Shown: positions 17,680 through 27,228 of the stretch, piece by piece
Layout: each line of letters opens with the position of its first letter
Position numbering within the stretch: the stretch's first letter is position 1
Source of the DNA: Martelella mediterranea
GTDB taxonomy: Bacteria > Pseudomonadota > Alphaproteobacteria > Rhizobiales > Rhizobiaceae
Assembly (NCBI RefSeq): GCF_021021415.1
Contig: NZ_JAINWJ010000014.1
Span: 1-64,000 of the forward strand
Direction: 5' to 3'
Length of the DNA stretch: 64,000 nt
Made by a program: the position numbers and the translations under genes
The notes under the pieces: generated by a model
Databases searched by the model: none
What the model saw: only the letters and a program-made list of their open reading frames with translations
Told to the model about the DNA's origin: nothing

Positions 17680-19185
17680 TTGAGCCCCGCGATCGAACTC
17701 ATCGGCATCGATAAAAGCTTTGGCCCGGTCCATGCCAACAAGGACATCAATCTCACGGTTGAGAAGGGCACGATCCACGGCATTATCGGCGAAAACGGGG
17801 CGGGCAAGTCCACGCTGATGTCGATCCTCTACGGCTTCTACCAAGCCGATAATGGCGAAATCCGGGTGAACGGCGACAAGCTTGTGATCGCCGACACTGA
17901 TGTCGCGATCGATGCCGGCATCGGCATGGTGCATCAGCACTTCATGCTGGTGGAGGATTTCACCGTTCTGGAAAACATCATGCTCGGCGCGGAAGGCGGC
18001 GCGTTGCTCGCCAAGGGCGCGAGCGCTGCCCGCAAGGAACTGAAGCGGCTTGAGGAGGAATACGGCCTGGAGGTCGATCCCGACGCGGTGATCGAGGAAC
18101 TGCCGGTCGGCCTGCAACAGCGCGTCGAAATCCTGAAGGCGATGTTTCGCGGCGCCGAAATCCTGATCCTGGACGAGCCGACTGGCGTGCTGACGCCGTC
18201 GGAAGCCGATCACCTGTTCCGCATTCTCGGCATGCTGCGCGACCAGGGCAAGACCATCATTTTCATCACTCACAAGCTGCGCGAGATCATGGCGATCACC
18301 GACAAGGTCTCCGTCATGCGCCGCGGCGAGATGGTTGCGACCCGCGACACCGCCGAGACCACAGTGGAGGAGCTTGCCGAGCTCATGGTCGGCCGCCGCG
18401 TGCTGCTGCGCGTGGAAAAGGGCGAGGCCAAGCCGGGCGACGTCGCGCTTTCGGTGCGCAATCTCACCGTTCACGACAGCCGCGGCGTGCCGATGGTCAA
18501 GAACGTTTCCTTCGATGTGCGCAAGGGCGAGATCGTTGGCATTGCGGGGGTTGCCGGCAACGGCCAGTCGGAGCTGCTGGAGGCGCTGTCCGGCATTCGC
18601 AAGCCGCAATCCGGCGAAATCTGGATCGATGGCAAGAAGGTCGTTCACGCCGATCCGGCGAAGATCCGGCACGCGGGCGTTGCCCATATTCCCGAGGACC
18701 GTCACCATATGGGGCTGATCCTGCCGTTCGAGGAGCGCGAGAACAATATCCTCGGCTATCATCATCTCGAGAAATATGGCCGCGCCGGGGTGCTTGATCG
18801 TCAGGCGATCCTTGAGGACGCCCGCGAGAAGATCGAGAAATACGATATCCGTCCGCCCAATCCGATGCTGAAGACCGCCAATTTCTCCGGCGGCAACCAG
18901 CAGAAGATCGTGGTTGCCCGCGAGATCGAGCGCGACCCGGACATCCTGCTCGTCGGCCAGCCGACCCGCGGCGTCGATATCGGCGCGATCGAGTTCATCC
19001 ACCGCCGCATCATCGACATGCGCGACAGCGGCAAGGCGGTGCTGCTCGTATCCGTTGAGCTGGACGAAATCCGCGGTCTTGCCGACCGCATACTGGTGAT
19101 GTTCGCCGGCGAGGTCGTCGGCGAAACCACGCCGGCGGCGGACGAACAGAAACTCGGCCTGATGATGGCCGGGATAGCATCTTGA
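17680..19185 (+). CDS. Nucleoside ABC transporter ATP-binding protein (duplicated NBD)
   Basis: The product has 501 residues and two ABC domains in tandem. Domain 1 has GENGAGKST (Walker A), LPVGLQQRVEI (signature) and ILILDEPTGVLTPSE (Walker B). Domain 2 has GVAGNGQSELLE, NFSGGNQQKIVVARE and LVGQPTRGVD, where Gln replaces the usual acidic residue, as is common in this sugar/nucleoside-type family. The start is a TTG at 17680 with GGAGAG upstream; no ATG fits the N-terminal homology (IELIGIDKSFGPVHANKD). It energises the two permeases that follow. Confidence 0.92.
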   Translation: MSPAIELIGIDKSFGPVHANKDINLTVEKGTIHGIIGENGAGKSTLMSILYGFYQADNGEIRVNGDKLVIADTDVAIDAGIGMVHQHFMLVEDFTVLENIMLGAEGGALLAKGASAARKELKRLEEEYGLEVDPDAVIEELPVGLQQRVEILKAMFRGAEILILDEPTGVLTPSEADHLFRILGMLRDQGKTIIFITHKLREIMAITDKVSVMRRGEMVATRDTAETTVEELAELMVGRRVLLRVEKGEAKPGDVALSVRNLTVHDSRGVPMVKNVSFDVRKGEIVGIAGVAGNGQSELLEALSGIRKPQSGEIWIDGKKVVHADPAKIRHAGVAHIPEDRHHMGLILPFEERENNILGYHHLEKYGRAGVLDRQAILEDAREKIEKYDIRPPNPMLKTANFSGGNQQKIVVAREIERDPDILLVGQPTRGVDIGAIEFIHRRIIDMRDSGKAVLLVSVELDEIRGLADRILVMFAGEVVGETTPAADEQKLGLMMAGIAS

Positions 19186-19192
19186 GGTCGAC

Positions 19193-20305
19193 ATGAGCGC
19201 CGCCAACACGCCCCTGCCCTCCTGGGTCACCTTTCTGCTGATGCCGCTGCTCAACCTCGTCACGGCGCTGGTGATTTCCGGCTTCGTGATCTGGATGATC
19301 GGCCAGAGCCCGTTCGAGGCGCTCGGCATCCTGATCAACGGCGCGCTCGGCAGCGGCATGGGCATCGGCTTCACGCTGTTTTACGCGACCAATTTCATCT
19401 TCACCGGGCTTTCGGTGGCGATGGCCTATCACGCCGGGCTGTTCAATATCGGCTCCGAGGGCCAGGCCTATGTCGGCGGGCTCGGCTGCGCGCTGGTGGC
19501 GCTGTCGCTCGGCAATTATGTGCCGTGGTATGTGACCATGCCCTTCGCCGTTCTGGGCGCGGGCATATTCGGCGCGGCCTGGGCTTTCATCCCGGCCTGG
19601 CTGCAGGCCAAGCGCGGCAGCCATATCGTGATCACGACGATCATGTTCAACTTCATCGGCGCGGCGCTGATGGTCTATCTGCTGGTGCATGTGCTGAAGC
19701 CGGCCGGCGCGATGTCGCCGGAAACGCGCGGCTTTGCCCCGGGCGGCCAGCTTCCGAACCTTGACTGGCTGATGGCGATGTTCGGATCCAGGCTTGGTCC
19801 AGCTCCGCTCAACGTCTCCTTCATCATCGCGCTTGTCATGGGCGTTGCCGTCTGGTTCCTGATCTGGCGCACCAAATTCGGCTATTCGGTGCGCGCGCTC
19901 GGCATGAGCAAGTCGGCCGCCACCTATGCCGGCATTCCCTATGCCCGCACGGTCATCGTCACCATGCTGCTGTCCGGCGGGCTGGCCGGCATGATGGCGC
20001 TCAACGTGGTGATGGGCTCGGCCGACCGCCTGCAGGTGGAATTCGTCGGCGGGGCGGGCTTTGTTGGCATCGCCGTGTCGCTTATGGGCCGCAACCATCC
20101 GCTCGGCATCGTGATCGCCGCGATCCTGTTCGGCATTCTCTATCAGGGCGGCGCCCAGCTTTCCTTCATGATGCCGCAGATCACCCGCGACATGATCGTG
20201 ATGATCCAGGGTCTGGTCATCCTGTTTGCCGGCGCGCTGGAATTCCTCTACCGGCCGGCGCTGGTCAGGGTGTTTTCCAGACGACAGATGATGGCGGAGG
20301 CCTGA
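19193..20305 (+). CDS. Nucleoside ABC transporter permease 1
   Basis: This hydrophobic protein of 370 residues, with about ten membrane segments, belongs to the BPD_transp_2 family (GLFNIGSEGQAYVGGLG near residue 85, then GSHIVITTIMFNFIGA). It starts 8 bases after the ATPase gene and is followed after 3 bases by the second permease. The two permeases form the inner-membrane channel of the nucleoside importer. Confidence 0.9.
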   Translation: MSAANTPLPSWVTFLLMPLLNLVTALVISGFVIWMIGQSPFEALGILINGALGSGMGIGFTLFYATNFIFTGLSVAMAYHAGLFNIGSEGQAYVGGLGCALVALSLGNYVPWYVTMPFAVLGAGIFGAAWAFIPAWLQAKRGSHIVITTIMFNFIGAALMVYLLVHVLKPAGAMSPETRGFAPGGQLPNLDWLMAMFGSRLGPAPLNVSFIIALVMGVAVWFLIWRTKFGYSVRALGMSKSAATYAGIPYARTVIVTMLLSGGLAGMMALNVVMGSADRLQVEFVGGAGFVGIAVSLMGRNHPLGIVIAAILFGILYQGGAQLSFMMPQITRDMIVMIQGLVILFAGALEFLYRPALVRVFSRRQMMAEA

Positions 20306-20308
20306 TCC

Positions 20309-21280
20309 ATGCAGAGCATCGACATCATCATCGGCATGCTGGGCTCGACCATTCGCCTTTCCATTCCTCTGATCTTTACAGCGCTTGCGGGGCTGTTTTC
20401 GGAACGCTCCGGCATTTTCGACATCGGGCTTGAAGGCAAGATGCTGGCCTCGGCCTTTGCGGCCGCCGTCGTCGCCTATTACACCGGCTCGCCCTGGCTC
20501 GGGCTGCTCGGCGGCATTCTGATCTCGATCGTCTTCAGCCTTGTTCACGGCTACGCCTCGATCACCGCGCGCGGCAACCAGATCGTCTCGGGCGTGGCGC
20601 TCAATTTCGTGGCGGCGGGGCTGACCGTGGTGCTCGGCAACGCCTGGTTCAGGCAGGGCGGGCGCACCCCGCAGCTTGAAAACAGCGCCCGCTTTACCGG
20701 CATCGATTTCCCGGGCGCGGAGGCGGCAAGCCAGATGGGCTTTTTCGGCAAGCTCTATGCCGACGTCCTTTCCGGCAACAATATCCTCGTCTATATCGCC
20801 TTCATCACCGTGCCGATCGTGTGGTGGGTGGTCTACAAGACCCGCTTCGGCCTGCGCCTGCGCGCCGTTGGCGAGAACCCCGGCGCGGTGGATACGGCCG
20901 GCATTTCGGTGACCTGGCTGAGATACCGGGCGGTGATCCTCGCCGGTCTGCTCTGCGGCTTTTCCGGCACCTATCTCGCGATCGCGCAATCGGCCTCGTT
21001 CATCAACAACATGTCGGCGGGCAAGGGCTATATCGCGCTCGCGGCGCTGATCTTCGCCAAATGGAAGCCGGTTCCGGTGATGTTTGCCTGCCTGCTGTTC
21101 GGTTTCCTCGAAGCGTTTTCCAATTTCATGCAGGGCAAGTCCATGCCGCTGATCGGCGAGGTGCCGGTGCAGGTGTTCCAGGCCATGCCCTATATCCTCA
21201 CCTGCGTCCTCTTGGCGGGTTTCATCGGCACCGCCCGTCCGCCCAAGGCCGGCGGCGTGCCCTATACCAAGGAGCGGTAA
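20309..21280 (+). CDS. Nucleoside ABC transporter permease 2
   Basis: The product has 323 residues and is also a BPD_transp_2 permease, with RSGIFDIGLEGKMLASAFAA near the N-terminus, RGNQIVSGVALNFVAAG, and a conserved C-terminal GKGYIALAALIFAKWKP. It is one base from the cdd gene. It works with permease 1 and the duplicated ATPase to import nucleosides that the downstream enzymes break down. Confidence 0.9.
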   Translation: MQSIDIIIGMLGSTIRLSIPLIFTALAGLFSERSGIFDIGLEGKMLASAFAAAVVAYYTGSPWLGLLGGILISIVFSLVHGYASITARGNQIVSGVALNFVAAGLTVVLGNAWFRQGGRTPQLENSARFTGIDFPGAEAASQMGFFGKLYADVLSGNNILVYIAFITVPIVWWVVYKTRFGLRLRAVGENPGAVDTAGISVTWLRYRAVILAGLLCGFSGTYLAIAQSASFINNMSAGKGYIALAALIFAKWKPVPVMFACLLFGFLEAFSNFMQGKSMPLIGEVPVQVFQAMPYILTCVLLAGFIGTARPPKAGGVPYTKER

Positions 21281-21281
21281 C

Positions 21282-21680
21282 ATGACGACGCCAGCCGATC
21301 TGTTTGCGGCCGCGCGCGCGGCAAGCGCCAAATCCTATTCGCCCTATTCCAAATTCCCGGTGGGCGCGGCCATCCTTGCCGAAGATGGCGCGGTCTATGC
21401 CGGGGCCAATGTCGAAAACCTTGCCTATCCGGAAGGCATCTGCGCCGAGGGCGTTGCGATCGGCCACATGATCATGGGCGGCGCGACGAAGATCAAGGCG
21501 GTCGCCGTCTATGCGCCGCGACTGGCGCTGTGCTCGCCCTGCGGCGGCTGCCGCCAGAAGCTTGCCGAATTTTCCGATGCCGGCGCTAAGGTCTATCTCT
21601 GCGACGATACCGGCGTGCGCGAAACCGTGACCGTCGGCGGTCTGCTGCCCCACGCCTTCGACACCGAGGACATCGGATGA
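21282..21680 (+). CDS. cdd: Cytidine deaminase
   Basis: The product has 132 residues and is a small zinc enzyme. Its motifs are YSPYSKFPVGAAI, GANVENLAYPEGICAEG (zinc ligand and catalytic Glu) and CSPCGGCRQKLAEF (two further Cys ligands). It deaminates cytidine and deoxycytidine to uridine and deoxyuridine. Its stop overlaps the start of the phosphorylase gene (ATGA at 21677), so the two are translationally coupled within the salvage operon. Confidence 0.95.
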   Translation: MTTPADLFAAARAASAKSYSPYSKFPVGAAILAEDGAVYAGANVENLAYPEGICAEGVAIGHMIMGGATKIKAVAVYAPRLALCSPCGGCRQKLAEFSDAGAKVYLCDDTGVRETVTVGGLLPHAFDTEDIG

Positions 21681-22471
21681 CAGAGGCAGCGCTTCTGCTG
21701 AAGGAGGCGCTCGGCGACCTTTCGCCGCGCCACGCGATCGTGCTCGGCTCCGGCCTTGGCGGCTTGGCGGACGAGATCGAAAATCCAACGCGCTTTGCCT
21801 TTTCGGAACTGCCCGGTTTTCCGGTTGGCGCGGTCAGCGGCCATCATGGCAGTCTCGTTGCCGGGCTGCTTGCCGGCACGCCGGTGATCGTGCTGTCCGG
21901 CCGCGTGCATTATTACGAGCAGGGCGACGCGGCGGCGATGCGCCTGCCGCTGGAAACGCTGGCGGCGCTCGGCGTCGAGAACCTGTTCCTCAGCAATGCG
22001 GCCGGATCGCTGCATGAGGACATGCCGCCCGGCTCGGTGATGCTGATTACCGACCACATCAATTACTCCGGCATGAACCCGCTGATCGGTGAAACATCCG
22101 ACCGACGGTTCACCGGAATGAGCCGTGCCTATGACCGTGAACTTGCCGACGCCATGCGCCGGGCGGCGGCCGATCTCGACATAATACTTGCGGAAGGCAT
22201 ATATATGTGGTTTTCAGGACCGAGCTTCGAAACGCCGGCTGAGATCCGCATGGCCCGGATCCTGGGCGCTGATGCAGTCGGCATGTCGACGGTGCCTGAG
22301 GTTATTTTGGCGCGCTTTCTGGGTCTGAAGGTCGCCGCGGCCTCGGTGATCACGAATTTCGGGGCCGGCATGAGCCAGGGGGAGCTTGGCCATGACGAAA
22401 CCAAGAAAATGGCGCCGATTGGCGGCCGCAAACTGGCCGCCATCGTCAAGCGCGCGATCGGTAAGGGGTAA
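21677..22471 (+). CDS. Purine-nucleoside phosphorylase (PNP/MTAP family)
   Basis: The product has 264 residues. Motifs are AIVLGSGLGGLAD (phosphate loop), SGRVHYYEQG, NLFLSNAAGSL, YMWFSGPSFETPAEIRM and VGMSTVPEVILAR. This is the trimeric type, splitting inosine and guanosine (and deoxy forms) with phosphate to base plus (deoxy)ribose-1-phosphate. It is coupled to cdd and followed 3 bases later by deoC. Often named punA or deoD; the PunA/XapA-type sequence is the better match. Confidence 0.92.
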   Translation: MTEAALLLKEALGDLSPRHAIVLGSGLGGLADEIENPTRFAFSELPGFPVGAVSGHHGSLVAGLLAGTPVIVLSGRVHYYEQGDAAAMRLPLETLAALGVENLFLSNAAGSLHEDMPPGSVMLITDHINYSGMNPLIGETSDRRFTGMSRAYDRELADAMRRAAADLDIILAEGIYMWFSGPSFETPAEIRMARILGADAVGMSTVPEVILARFLGLKVAAASVITNFGAGMSQGELGHDETKKMAPIGGRKLAAIVKRAIGKG

Positions 22472-22474
22472 GCC

Positions 22475-23248
22475 ATGAAACACCATACGATTCAGGAGGC
22501 CGCGTCGGTCTCGCTTTCGCTGCTTGACCTGACCAATCTGAACGACGACTGCACCGACAAGGATATCGAGACGCTGCTGGAACGCGCCCACACGCCCTAT
22601 GGCACGCCGGCGGCGATCTGCATCTGGCCGCGTTTCGTCAGCCTTGCGCGACAGATGCTCGGCCCCGACCACCTGATCAAGATCGCGACCGTGGTGAATT
22701 TTCCCGCAGGCGACATGTCGATCTCGGCCGTGGAAGAGCAGACCGAACAGGCGATCCGCGACGGCGCAGACGAAATCGACCTCGTGATCCCCTATGCCAA
22801 GCTAAAGGCCGGCAATGAATGGGCCGTCAGCGAGATGATCCGCGCCGTGCGTTTTCTCTGCCGCGAGCCCGTTCTGCTCAAGGTCATTCTGGAAACCGGT
22901 GAGCTGGCCGATGCCGGCCTGATCCGCAAGGCCGCCGAACTGGCAATTGCCGAGGGCGCAGACTTCATCAAGACCTCCACCGGCAAGGTCAAGATCAACG
23001 CCACGCTGGAAGCCGCCGACATCATGCTCGGCGTCATCCGCCAGACCGATCGCAAGGTCGGCATCAAGCCCGCCGGCGGCATCTCGTCGGTGCGCGACGC
23101 CCAGCTCTATCTGAGCCTTGCCGAAACCGTGATGGGCGAGGGCTGGGTGATGCCCACCACCTTCCGCTTCGGCGCATCCGGCCTTCTGAACGACATTCAG
23201 GCCGTGCTGGACGGCAAGCAGTCGAGCGCGGCGTCCGGCGGGTACTGA
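22475..23248 (+). CDS. deoC: Deoxyribose-phosphate aldolase
   Basis: The product has 257 residues and belongs to the DeoC/LacD TIM-barrel family. [15 protein letters not shown] carries the Schiff-base lysine and [10 protein letters not shown] the second catalytic lysine. It cleaves 2-deoxyribose-5-phosphate to glyceraldehyde-3-phosphate and acetaldehyde, sending deoxynucleoside carbon to glycolysis. Length fits the class 2 (E. coli type) enzyme. A phosphopentomutase (deoB) would be needed and is not in this window. Confidence 0.95.
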   Translation: MKHHTIQEAASVSLSLLDLTNLNDDCTDKDIETLLERAHTPYGTPAAICIWPRFVSLARQMLGPDHLIKIATVVNFPAGDMSISAVEEQTEQAIRDGADEIDLVIPYAKLKAGNEWAVSEMIRAVRFLCREPVLLKVILETGELADAGLIRKAAELAIAEGADFIKTSTGKVKINATLEAADIMLGVIRQTDRKVGIKPAGGISSVRDAQLYLSLAETVMGEGWVMPTTFRFGASGLLNDIQAVLDGKQSSAASGGY

Positions 23249-23252
23249 GCCT

Positions 23253-24581
23253 ATGCTCGCCCAGGAGATCATCCGCAGGAAACGCGACGGGTTGACGCTC
23301 TCGGGCGAGGAGATCGCCGCTTTCGTGCGCGCGCTCAGCGACGAGACGCTATCGGAGGCCCAGGCCGCCGCCTTCGCCATGGCCGTGTTCTTTCGCGGCA
23401 TGGACGAGACGGAAACGGTCGCGCTGACGCTGGCCATGCGCGATTCCGGCCATGTGCTGTCCTGGCCCGGCATCGACCGCCCGATCGCCGACAAGCATTC
23501 CACCGGCGGCATTGGCGACAATGTCTCGCTGATGCTGGCACCGATTGCGGCCGCCGCGGGGCTGGCCGTGCCGATGATCTCGGGACGCGGGCTCGGCCCC
23601 TCCGGCGGCACGCTCGACAAGCTGGAATCGATACCGGGCTACAACATAAGCCCCGACGAAACGACGCTCCGGCGGGTCATCAATGAGACCGGTTGCGCGA
23701 TCATCGGCCAGACGGCGGCGCTCTCGCCGGCCGACAAGCGGCTTTACGCCATCCGCGATGTCACGGCCACGGTCGAGTCCATGCCGCTGATCGTCTCGTC
23801 AATCCTGTCGAAAAAGCTCGCGGCCGGGCTGCAAACGCTGGTGCTGGACGTCAAGTTCGGCAATGGCGCGTTCATGACCGACCCCGAGGACGCCAGAGCC
23901 CTCGCCCGCCTTCTGGTGCGGGTCGCAAATGGTGCGGGGCTTGCCACCACGGCGCTCGTCACCGATATGAACGAGCCGCTCGCCGATGCCGTCGGCAATG
24001 CGGTCGAGATCGAAAACGCGCTAGCGTTTCTCAGGGGCGAGAAATCCGGAACGCGGCTTGAAACCGTCGTGCTTGCCTTCGCCGCAGAGATGATCGCCAA
24101 TGCCGGCCTTGCCGAAGACCATGACCGCGCGGGCGAAATCGCCCGCGAAACGCTGACGAGCGGCAGGGCGCTGGAGACCTTCGGCAGGATGGTGGCAGGC
24201 CTTGGCGGCCCGGCGGATTTCGTCGAACGCTGGGAGAGCTATCTTCCCAAGGCCGCGATCATCCGCCCGGTCGAAGCCCCCGCCTCCGGTTATCTTGCCG
24301 CCTGCGACGCCAGGGCGATCGGTCTGAGCGTGGTGTCGCTTGGCGGCGGGCGGCAGCGTCCGACGGACCGCATCGACCACAGCGTCGGCTATTCCGCGCT
24401 GAGGCCGCTCGGCGCCGAGGTGGCCGCGGGCGAACCGCTCGCCCTTGTCCATGCCGCCACCGAGGAAGGCTGGCAGGCTGCCGCCGCAACGCTGCGCGCG
24501 GCCATCGCTATCGAAGATTATCCGCCCGCGGAGCGGCCGCTGGTGCTGGACCGGGTCGACCTAAGCGACAACGATCTGTAG
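23253..24581 (+). CDS. deoA: Thymidine phosphorylase
   Basis: The product has 442 residues. The N-terminal helical domain is followed by [13 protein letters not shown], the phosphate-binding [20 protein letters not shown] signature, and [11 protein letters not shown] with a C-terminal pyrimidine-nucleoside phosphorylase domain ([14 protein letters not shown]). It converts thymidine and deoxyuridine to base plus deoxyribose-1-phosphate. It is the last clear gene of the salvage operon, with gaps of 1 to 8 bases across the last seven genes. Confidence 0.95.
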   Translation: MLAQEIIRRKRDGLTLSGEEIAAFVRALSDETLSEAQAAAFAMAVFFRGMDETETVALTLAMRDSGHVLSWPGIDRPIADKHSTGGIGDNVSLMLAPIAAAAGLAVPMISGRGLGPSGGTLDKLESIPGYNISPDETTLRRVINETGCAIIGQTAALSPADKRLYAIRDVTATVESMPLIVSSILSKKLAAGLQTLVLDVKFGNGAFMTDPEDARALARLLVRVANGAGLATTALVTDMNEPLADAVGNAVEIENALAFLRGEKSGTRLETVVLAFAAEMIANAGLAEDHDRAGEIARETLTSGRALETFGRMVAGLGGPADFVERWESYLPKAAIIRPVEAPASGYLAACDARAIGLSVVSLGGGRQRPTDRIDHSVGYSALRPLGAEVAAGEPLALVHAATEEGWQAAAATLRAAIAIEDYPPAERPLVLDRVDLSDNDL

Positions 24582-24616
24582 TGTGAAAGACCGCGCTCCA
24601 GCAGAAGGTCGGTCCA

Positions 24617-25141
24617 ATGTCTCTCAAAGCCCTGTTCGCCATTCTCGTTCTCTCCGCGCCGGCGCTTGCCGCCGAGCCGACGGATCCCGTTCGCGACGTC
24701 ATGGCCGTGACGGAAAACAATTGGGCCACGGATCCGGCCGGCTATCAGGCGTTGTTCACCGAGGACCGTCTCTCGCGCCTGTTCAGCGCGGATTTCCAGA
24801 TGCGCTATGCCGAGGCGATGAAGACGCCCTATGCCAGGGAGGCCGGCTCGCCCTTCGACTATGATGTCGTGACCAATGCTCAGGACGGATGCCCGCTCGA
24901 AAACGTGACGATCTCGCCGCCGAAACCGGTCGACGACGACGTGTTTCATGTCACCGTGCGGTTCCAGATGCTGGCCTGCGTTGGCGATGCGCCCGAATAC
25001 CAGACCTATTCGACCGCACGTTTCTCTATGGTTGAGGAGAATGGCGAAGCGCGGATCGACGATATCGTCGCGATCAATCCCATCGGCCTGATGCTGTCAG
25101 CCAAAGAGCAGTTGCAGGCGGTTATCGACGCCGGCGATTGA
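24617..25141 (+). CDS. Hypothetical secreted protein
   Basis: The product has 174 residues with a signal peptide (MSLKALFAILVLSAPALA, cut before AEP). The mature domain is acidic with an alpha/beta feel and two Cys (about residues 95 and 119), resembling DUF3828-type periplasmic domains only loosely. It starts 35 bases after deoA and may be co-transcribed with it, but no link to nucleosides is evident. It converges on the usg-type gene, whose stop adjoins its own. Confidence 0.65.
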   Translation: MSLKALFAILVLSAPALAAEPTDPVRDVMAVTENNWATDPAGYQALFTEDRLSRLFSADFQMRYAEAMKTPYAREAGSPFDYDVVTNAQDGCPLENVTISPPKPVDDDVFHVTVRFQMLACVGDAPEYQTYSTARFSMVEENGEARIDDIVAINPIGLMLSAKEQLQAVIDAGD

Positions 25142-25414
25142 TCAGTGGATCGTGAACTCGCCCGACACCTGTCGCCATTCATTGGGGCCGATCAGCCGTC
25201 TGTGGGCGTAGCAGACGGAATGCAGCGGCCCGTCGAGCTTTTCCCGCCAGAAATCGAGGAACTTGTGCATCTCGGGAAAGTCTGGGGCGAGATCGTAGTC
25301 CTGCCAGACATAGGTCTGCAGCAGGTTTTCGAAATCCGGCAGGCGGTAGAGGATATGCGCTGTCGTCAGCCCATAGCCGGCAAGCTGCAATTCGAAGTCC
25401 GATGCAAGTCTCAT
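25142..25414 (-). CDS. Usg family protein
   Basis: The product has 90 residues. LQLAGYGLTTAHILYRLPDF, LLQTYVWQDYDLAPDFP and RLIGPNEWRQVSGEF match the alphaproteobacterial Usg family, first seen upstream of trpF in Caulobacter. The molecular function is not known. ATG 25414 was chosen because GAGGTGG lies just before it; an earlier in-frame start at 25438 lacks one and adds eight residues. There is no trp gene nearby here. Confidence 0.85.
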   Translation of the reverse strand: MRLASDFELQLAGYGLTTAHILYRLPDFENLLQTYVWQDYDLAPDFPEMHKFLDFWREKLDGPLHSVCYAHRRLIGPNEWRQVSGEFTIH

Positions 25415-25553
25415 GGTCCACCTCATTGTCGTTGACAATATCAGAGGCTGACGTATTTTGCCGGCGGCTTCAATCTGAAAATTTCGTTTTAATAAACAAA
25501 TTCAATATCTTGTCAGCATATCACTCTGAGTGCTGCCAAGAAATCCGCAAGGA

Positions 25554-26366
25554 TCAGTCCCAATCGGGCGCCCATTCCGGATCGATCAATCGCATGCGCG
25601 CGTCGAGTTCGCGGATGCGCATGACCTCCTCGCCGGAAAGGCGGATGGATGCCGCATCCAGATTGGACTTCACCCGTTCGGGCCGGCTCGAAGTCGGGAT
25701 CACCACATGGCCTTCGGCCATCAGGAAGGCGAGCGCGATGACGCCTTCACCGGTTTCATGCGCGTCCGCCACTTCCTTCAGGATCGGATTGCCGGAGACC
25801 GTGCCCTGTGCCAGAGGAGAATAAGCCGTCAGCGCGATATCGTGCTCCCGGCAATAGTCGGCCACCACCCTGTTCTGGTTGAACACGTGGCACTCGACTT
25901 GGTTGGTCGAAATCTTGCGATCGCCGAGAAGGCTCGCAGCTTCCGCCAAAAGCGTCGTGTTAAAGTTGGACACGCCGATGCGCCTGGTCAGGCCATCGTC
26001 ATAGACGGCGGCGAGTTCACCGATATAGTCCTCGAAGGCGGGCCCATCGGGACGGCCGGGCCAGTGCAGCAGGAGAAGGTCGAGCTTGTCTACCCTGAGC
26101 CGCGCAAGGCTCTCCTCCACGCTCGGTCGGAAGGAAGCCGGGCCGTAATTGTCGATCCACACCTTGGTGGTGACGAAAATATCCGCGGGCGTAAAGCCGG
26201 AATCGGAAATCGCATTGCCGACTTCGGTTTCATTGTCATAGGCTTGGGCGGTGTCGATATGGCGGTAGCCGGCCTCAAGAGCGGCGATCACCGTATCATA
26301 GGCCTCGCTGTCCTTCCGCTTCCAGGTACCGAAGCCCATTTGCGGTATGCCGTTGATCGTTTTCAT
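25554..26366 (-). CDS. Aldo/keto reductase
   Basis: The product is about 270 residues, an AKR TIM barrel resembling 2,5-diketo-D-gluconate reductases: MGFGTWKRKDSEAYDTVIAA, GYRHIDTAQAYDNE (catalytic Asp and Tyr), TTKVW (Lys), LLLLHWPG (His), GVSNFN and QVECHVFNQN. VIPTSSRPERVKSN near the end is the NADPH loop. ATG 26366 has GAAAG about eight bases upstream; an ATG six bases earlier is possible. It is monocistronic and the substrate is unassigned. Confidence 0.88.
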   Translation of the reverse strand: MKTINGIPQMGFGTWKRKDSEAYDTVIAALEAGYRHIDTAQAYDNETEVGNAISDSGFTPADIFVTTKVWIDNYGPASFRPSVEESLARLRVDKLDLLLLHWPGRPDGPAFEDYIGELAAVYDDGLTRRIGVSNFNTTLLAEAASLLGDRKISTNQVECHVFNQNRVVADYCREHDIALTAYSPLAQGTVSGNPILKEVADAHETGEGVIALAFLMAEGHVVIPTSSRPERVKSNLDAASIRLSGEEVMRIRELDARMRLIDPEWAPDWD

Positions 26367-26440
26367 GGTCATCTTTCAGTCTCACAAGCACGCAAACGAA
26401 AGGCGCCGGGTCGCCCCGCCGCCTGCCATTCGTTCCGTGT

Positions 26441-26863
26441 TCACTTCTTTTTCTGGTAAGCGCGCATCAGCACGAAGGCGAGCGCCGCGATGGAGGCAAC
26501 GCCCGTGATCGGCTTCTGGTTGATCATGGTCGGCACGACGCCAACGACGCTCTGCAGCATCTCTTCGGTCGCATATTTCGCCGCGCGGAACCGCCGTCGC
26601 TCCATGCGGTTCATCATCATCGCATAGGCGAGGACGAACATCGCCAGCGCTAGAGAGGCGATGGCGATCGTCAAGGTGGCGCCGAGGGGGCCGAATTTTT
26701 CCGCAAGATAGATGGCAAGCGCTGCAACGCCGCTGACGAAGGCGGCGAGAAACAGGAAGAACAGAATAACGGCGACAACCGCGTTCCGCTTGGCTGAACG
26801 CGCAATGATGCGGCCATCCACTGCCATGGCGGCCGCCACGAGTGATATGAGCCGATCCATCAT
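26441..26863 (-). CDS. Phage-holin-like inner membrane protein (Actinobact_holin_X type)
   Basis: The product has 140 residues, with an N-terminal helix containing VDGRIIARSAKRNAVV, then two strong membrane helices (residues about 28-50 and 60-85), a basic amphipathic stretch and a weaker C-terminal hydrophobic segment (ITGVASIAALAFVLMRAY). It lies directly after the DUF883-type gene, with no spacer, and shares its EcfG-like promoter. Such pairs are common among stress-induced membrane proteins of rhizobia. Function is unknown and a true lysis holin is unlikely. Confidence 0.65.
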   Translation of the reverse strand: MMDRLISLVAAAMAVDGRIIARSAKRNAVVAVILFFLFLAAFVSGVAALAIYLAEKFGPLGATLTIAIASLALAMFVLAYAMMMNRMERRRFRAAKYATEEMLQSVVGVVPTMINQKPITGVASIAALAFVLMRAYQKKK

Positions 26864-27193
26864 CTAGCGCCGCGTCAGGAGCGCCATCAGAAATCCGAAA
26901 CCGGCAGCCATCAGGATCGACTGAAGCGGACGGCTGCGGATGTGATCCTCAACATCTTCCTCGAAGGACATGGCCTCATCGCGGGCACGATCATAGGCGT
27001 CCTGACCACTCTTGATCGCATCGTCGCGAAACTTCTCGGCCTTGACGCGCGCTTCAGAGGCTTTCTGATTGCCAAGAGTGCCGATCAGCTTCGTCAACTC
27101 GGCAATGTCGCCGCGCAACTGATCAATCTGAGCCTGGATATCGGCTTCCGTCGTCTTGCCCGCCTGGGCTTCCGTCGATTTATTGGCTACCAT
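26864..27193 (-). CDS. DUF883 / ElaB-YqjD-like membrane-anchored protein
   Basis: The product has 109 residues. A coiled-coil N-terminal two-thirds (AQIDQLRGDIAELTKLIG, then Lys/Glu/Ala-rich helix) ends in RSRPLQSILMAAGFGFLMALLTRR, the C-terminal single membrane helix with GxxxG that defines DUF883 proteins. In E. coli, relatives bind ribosomes at the inner membrane in stationary phase. An EcfG-type promoter sits 36 bases upstream (27229-27253), in keeping with stress induction. Confidence 0.75.
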   Translation of the reverse strand: MVANKSTEAQAGKTTEADIQAQIDQLRGDIAELTKLIGTLGNQKASEARVKAEKFRDDAIKSGQDAYDRARDEAMSFEEDVEDHIRSRPLQSILMAAGFGFLMALLTRR

Positions 27194-27228
27194 TGTGAAC
27201 TCCTGAAATTAGGCTACTTCCTTACGAT

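Noticed and set aside
17641-19374. 577-codon minus-strand frame opposite the ABC ATPase
   Set aside because: Antisense of the duplicated ATPase; low-complexity His/Asp-rich product typical of shadow frames.
19010-21331. Very long minus-strand open frame opposite the nucleoside transporter genes
   Set aside because: It is the antisense shadow of three well-supported genes in GC-rich DNA. It is dominated by His, Arg, Ala and Gly with no domain.
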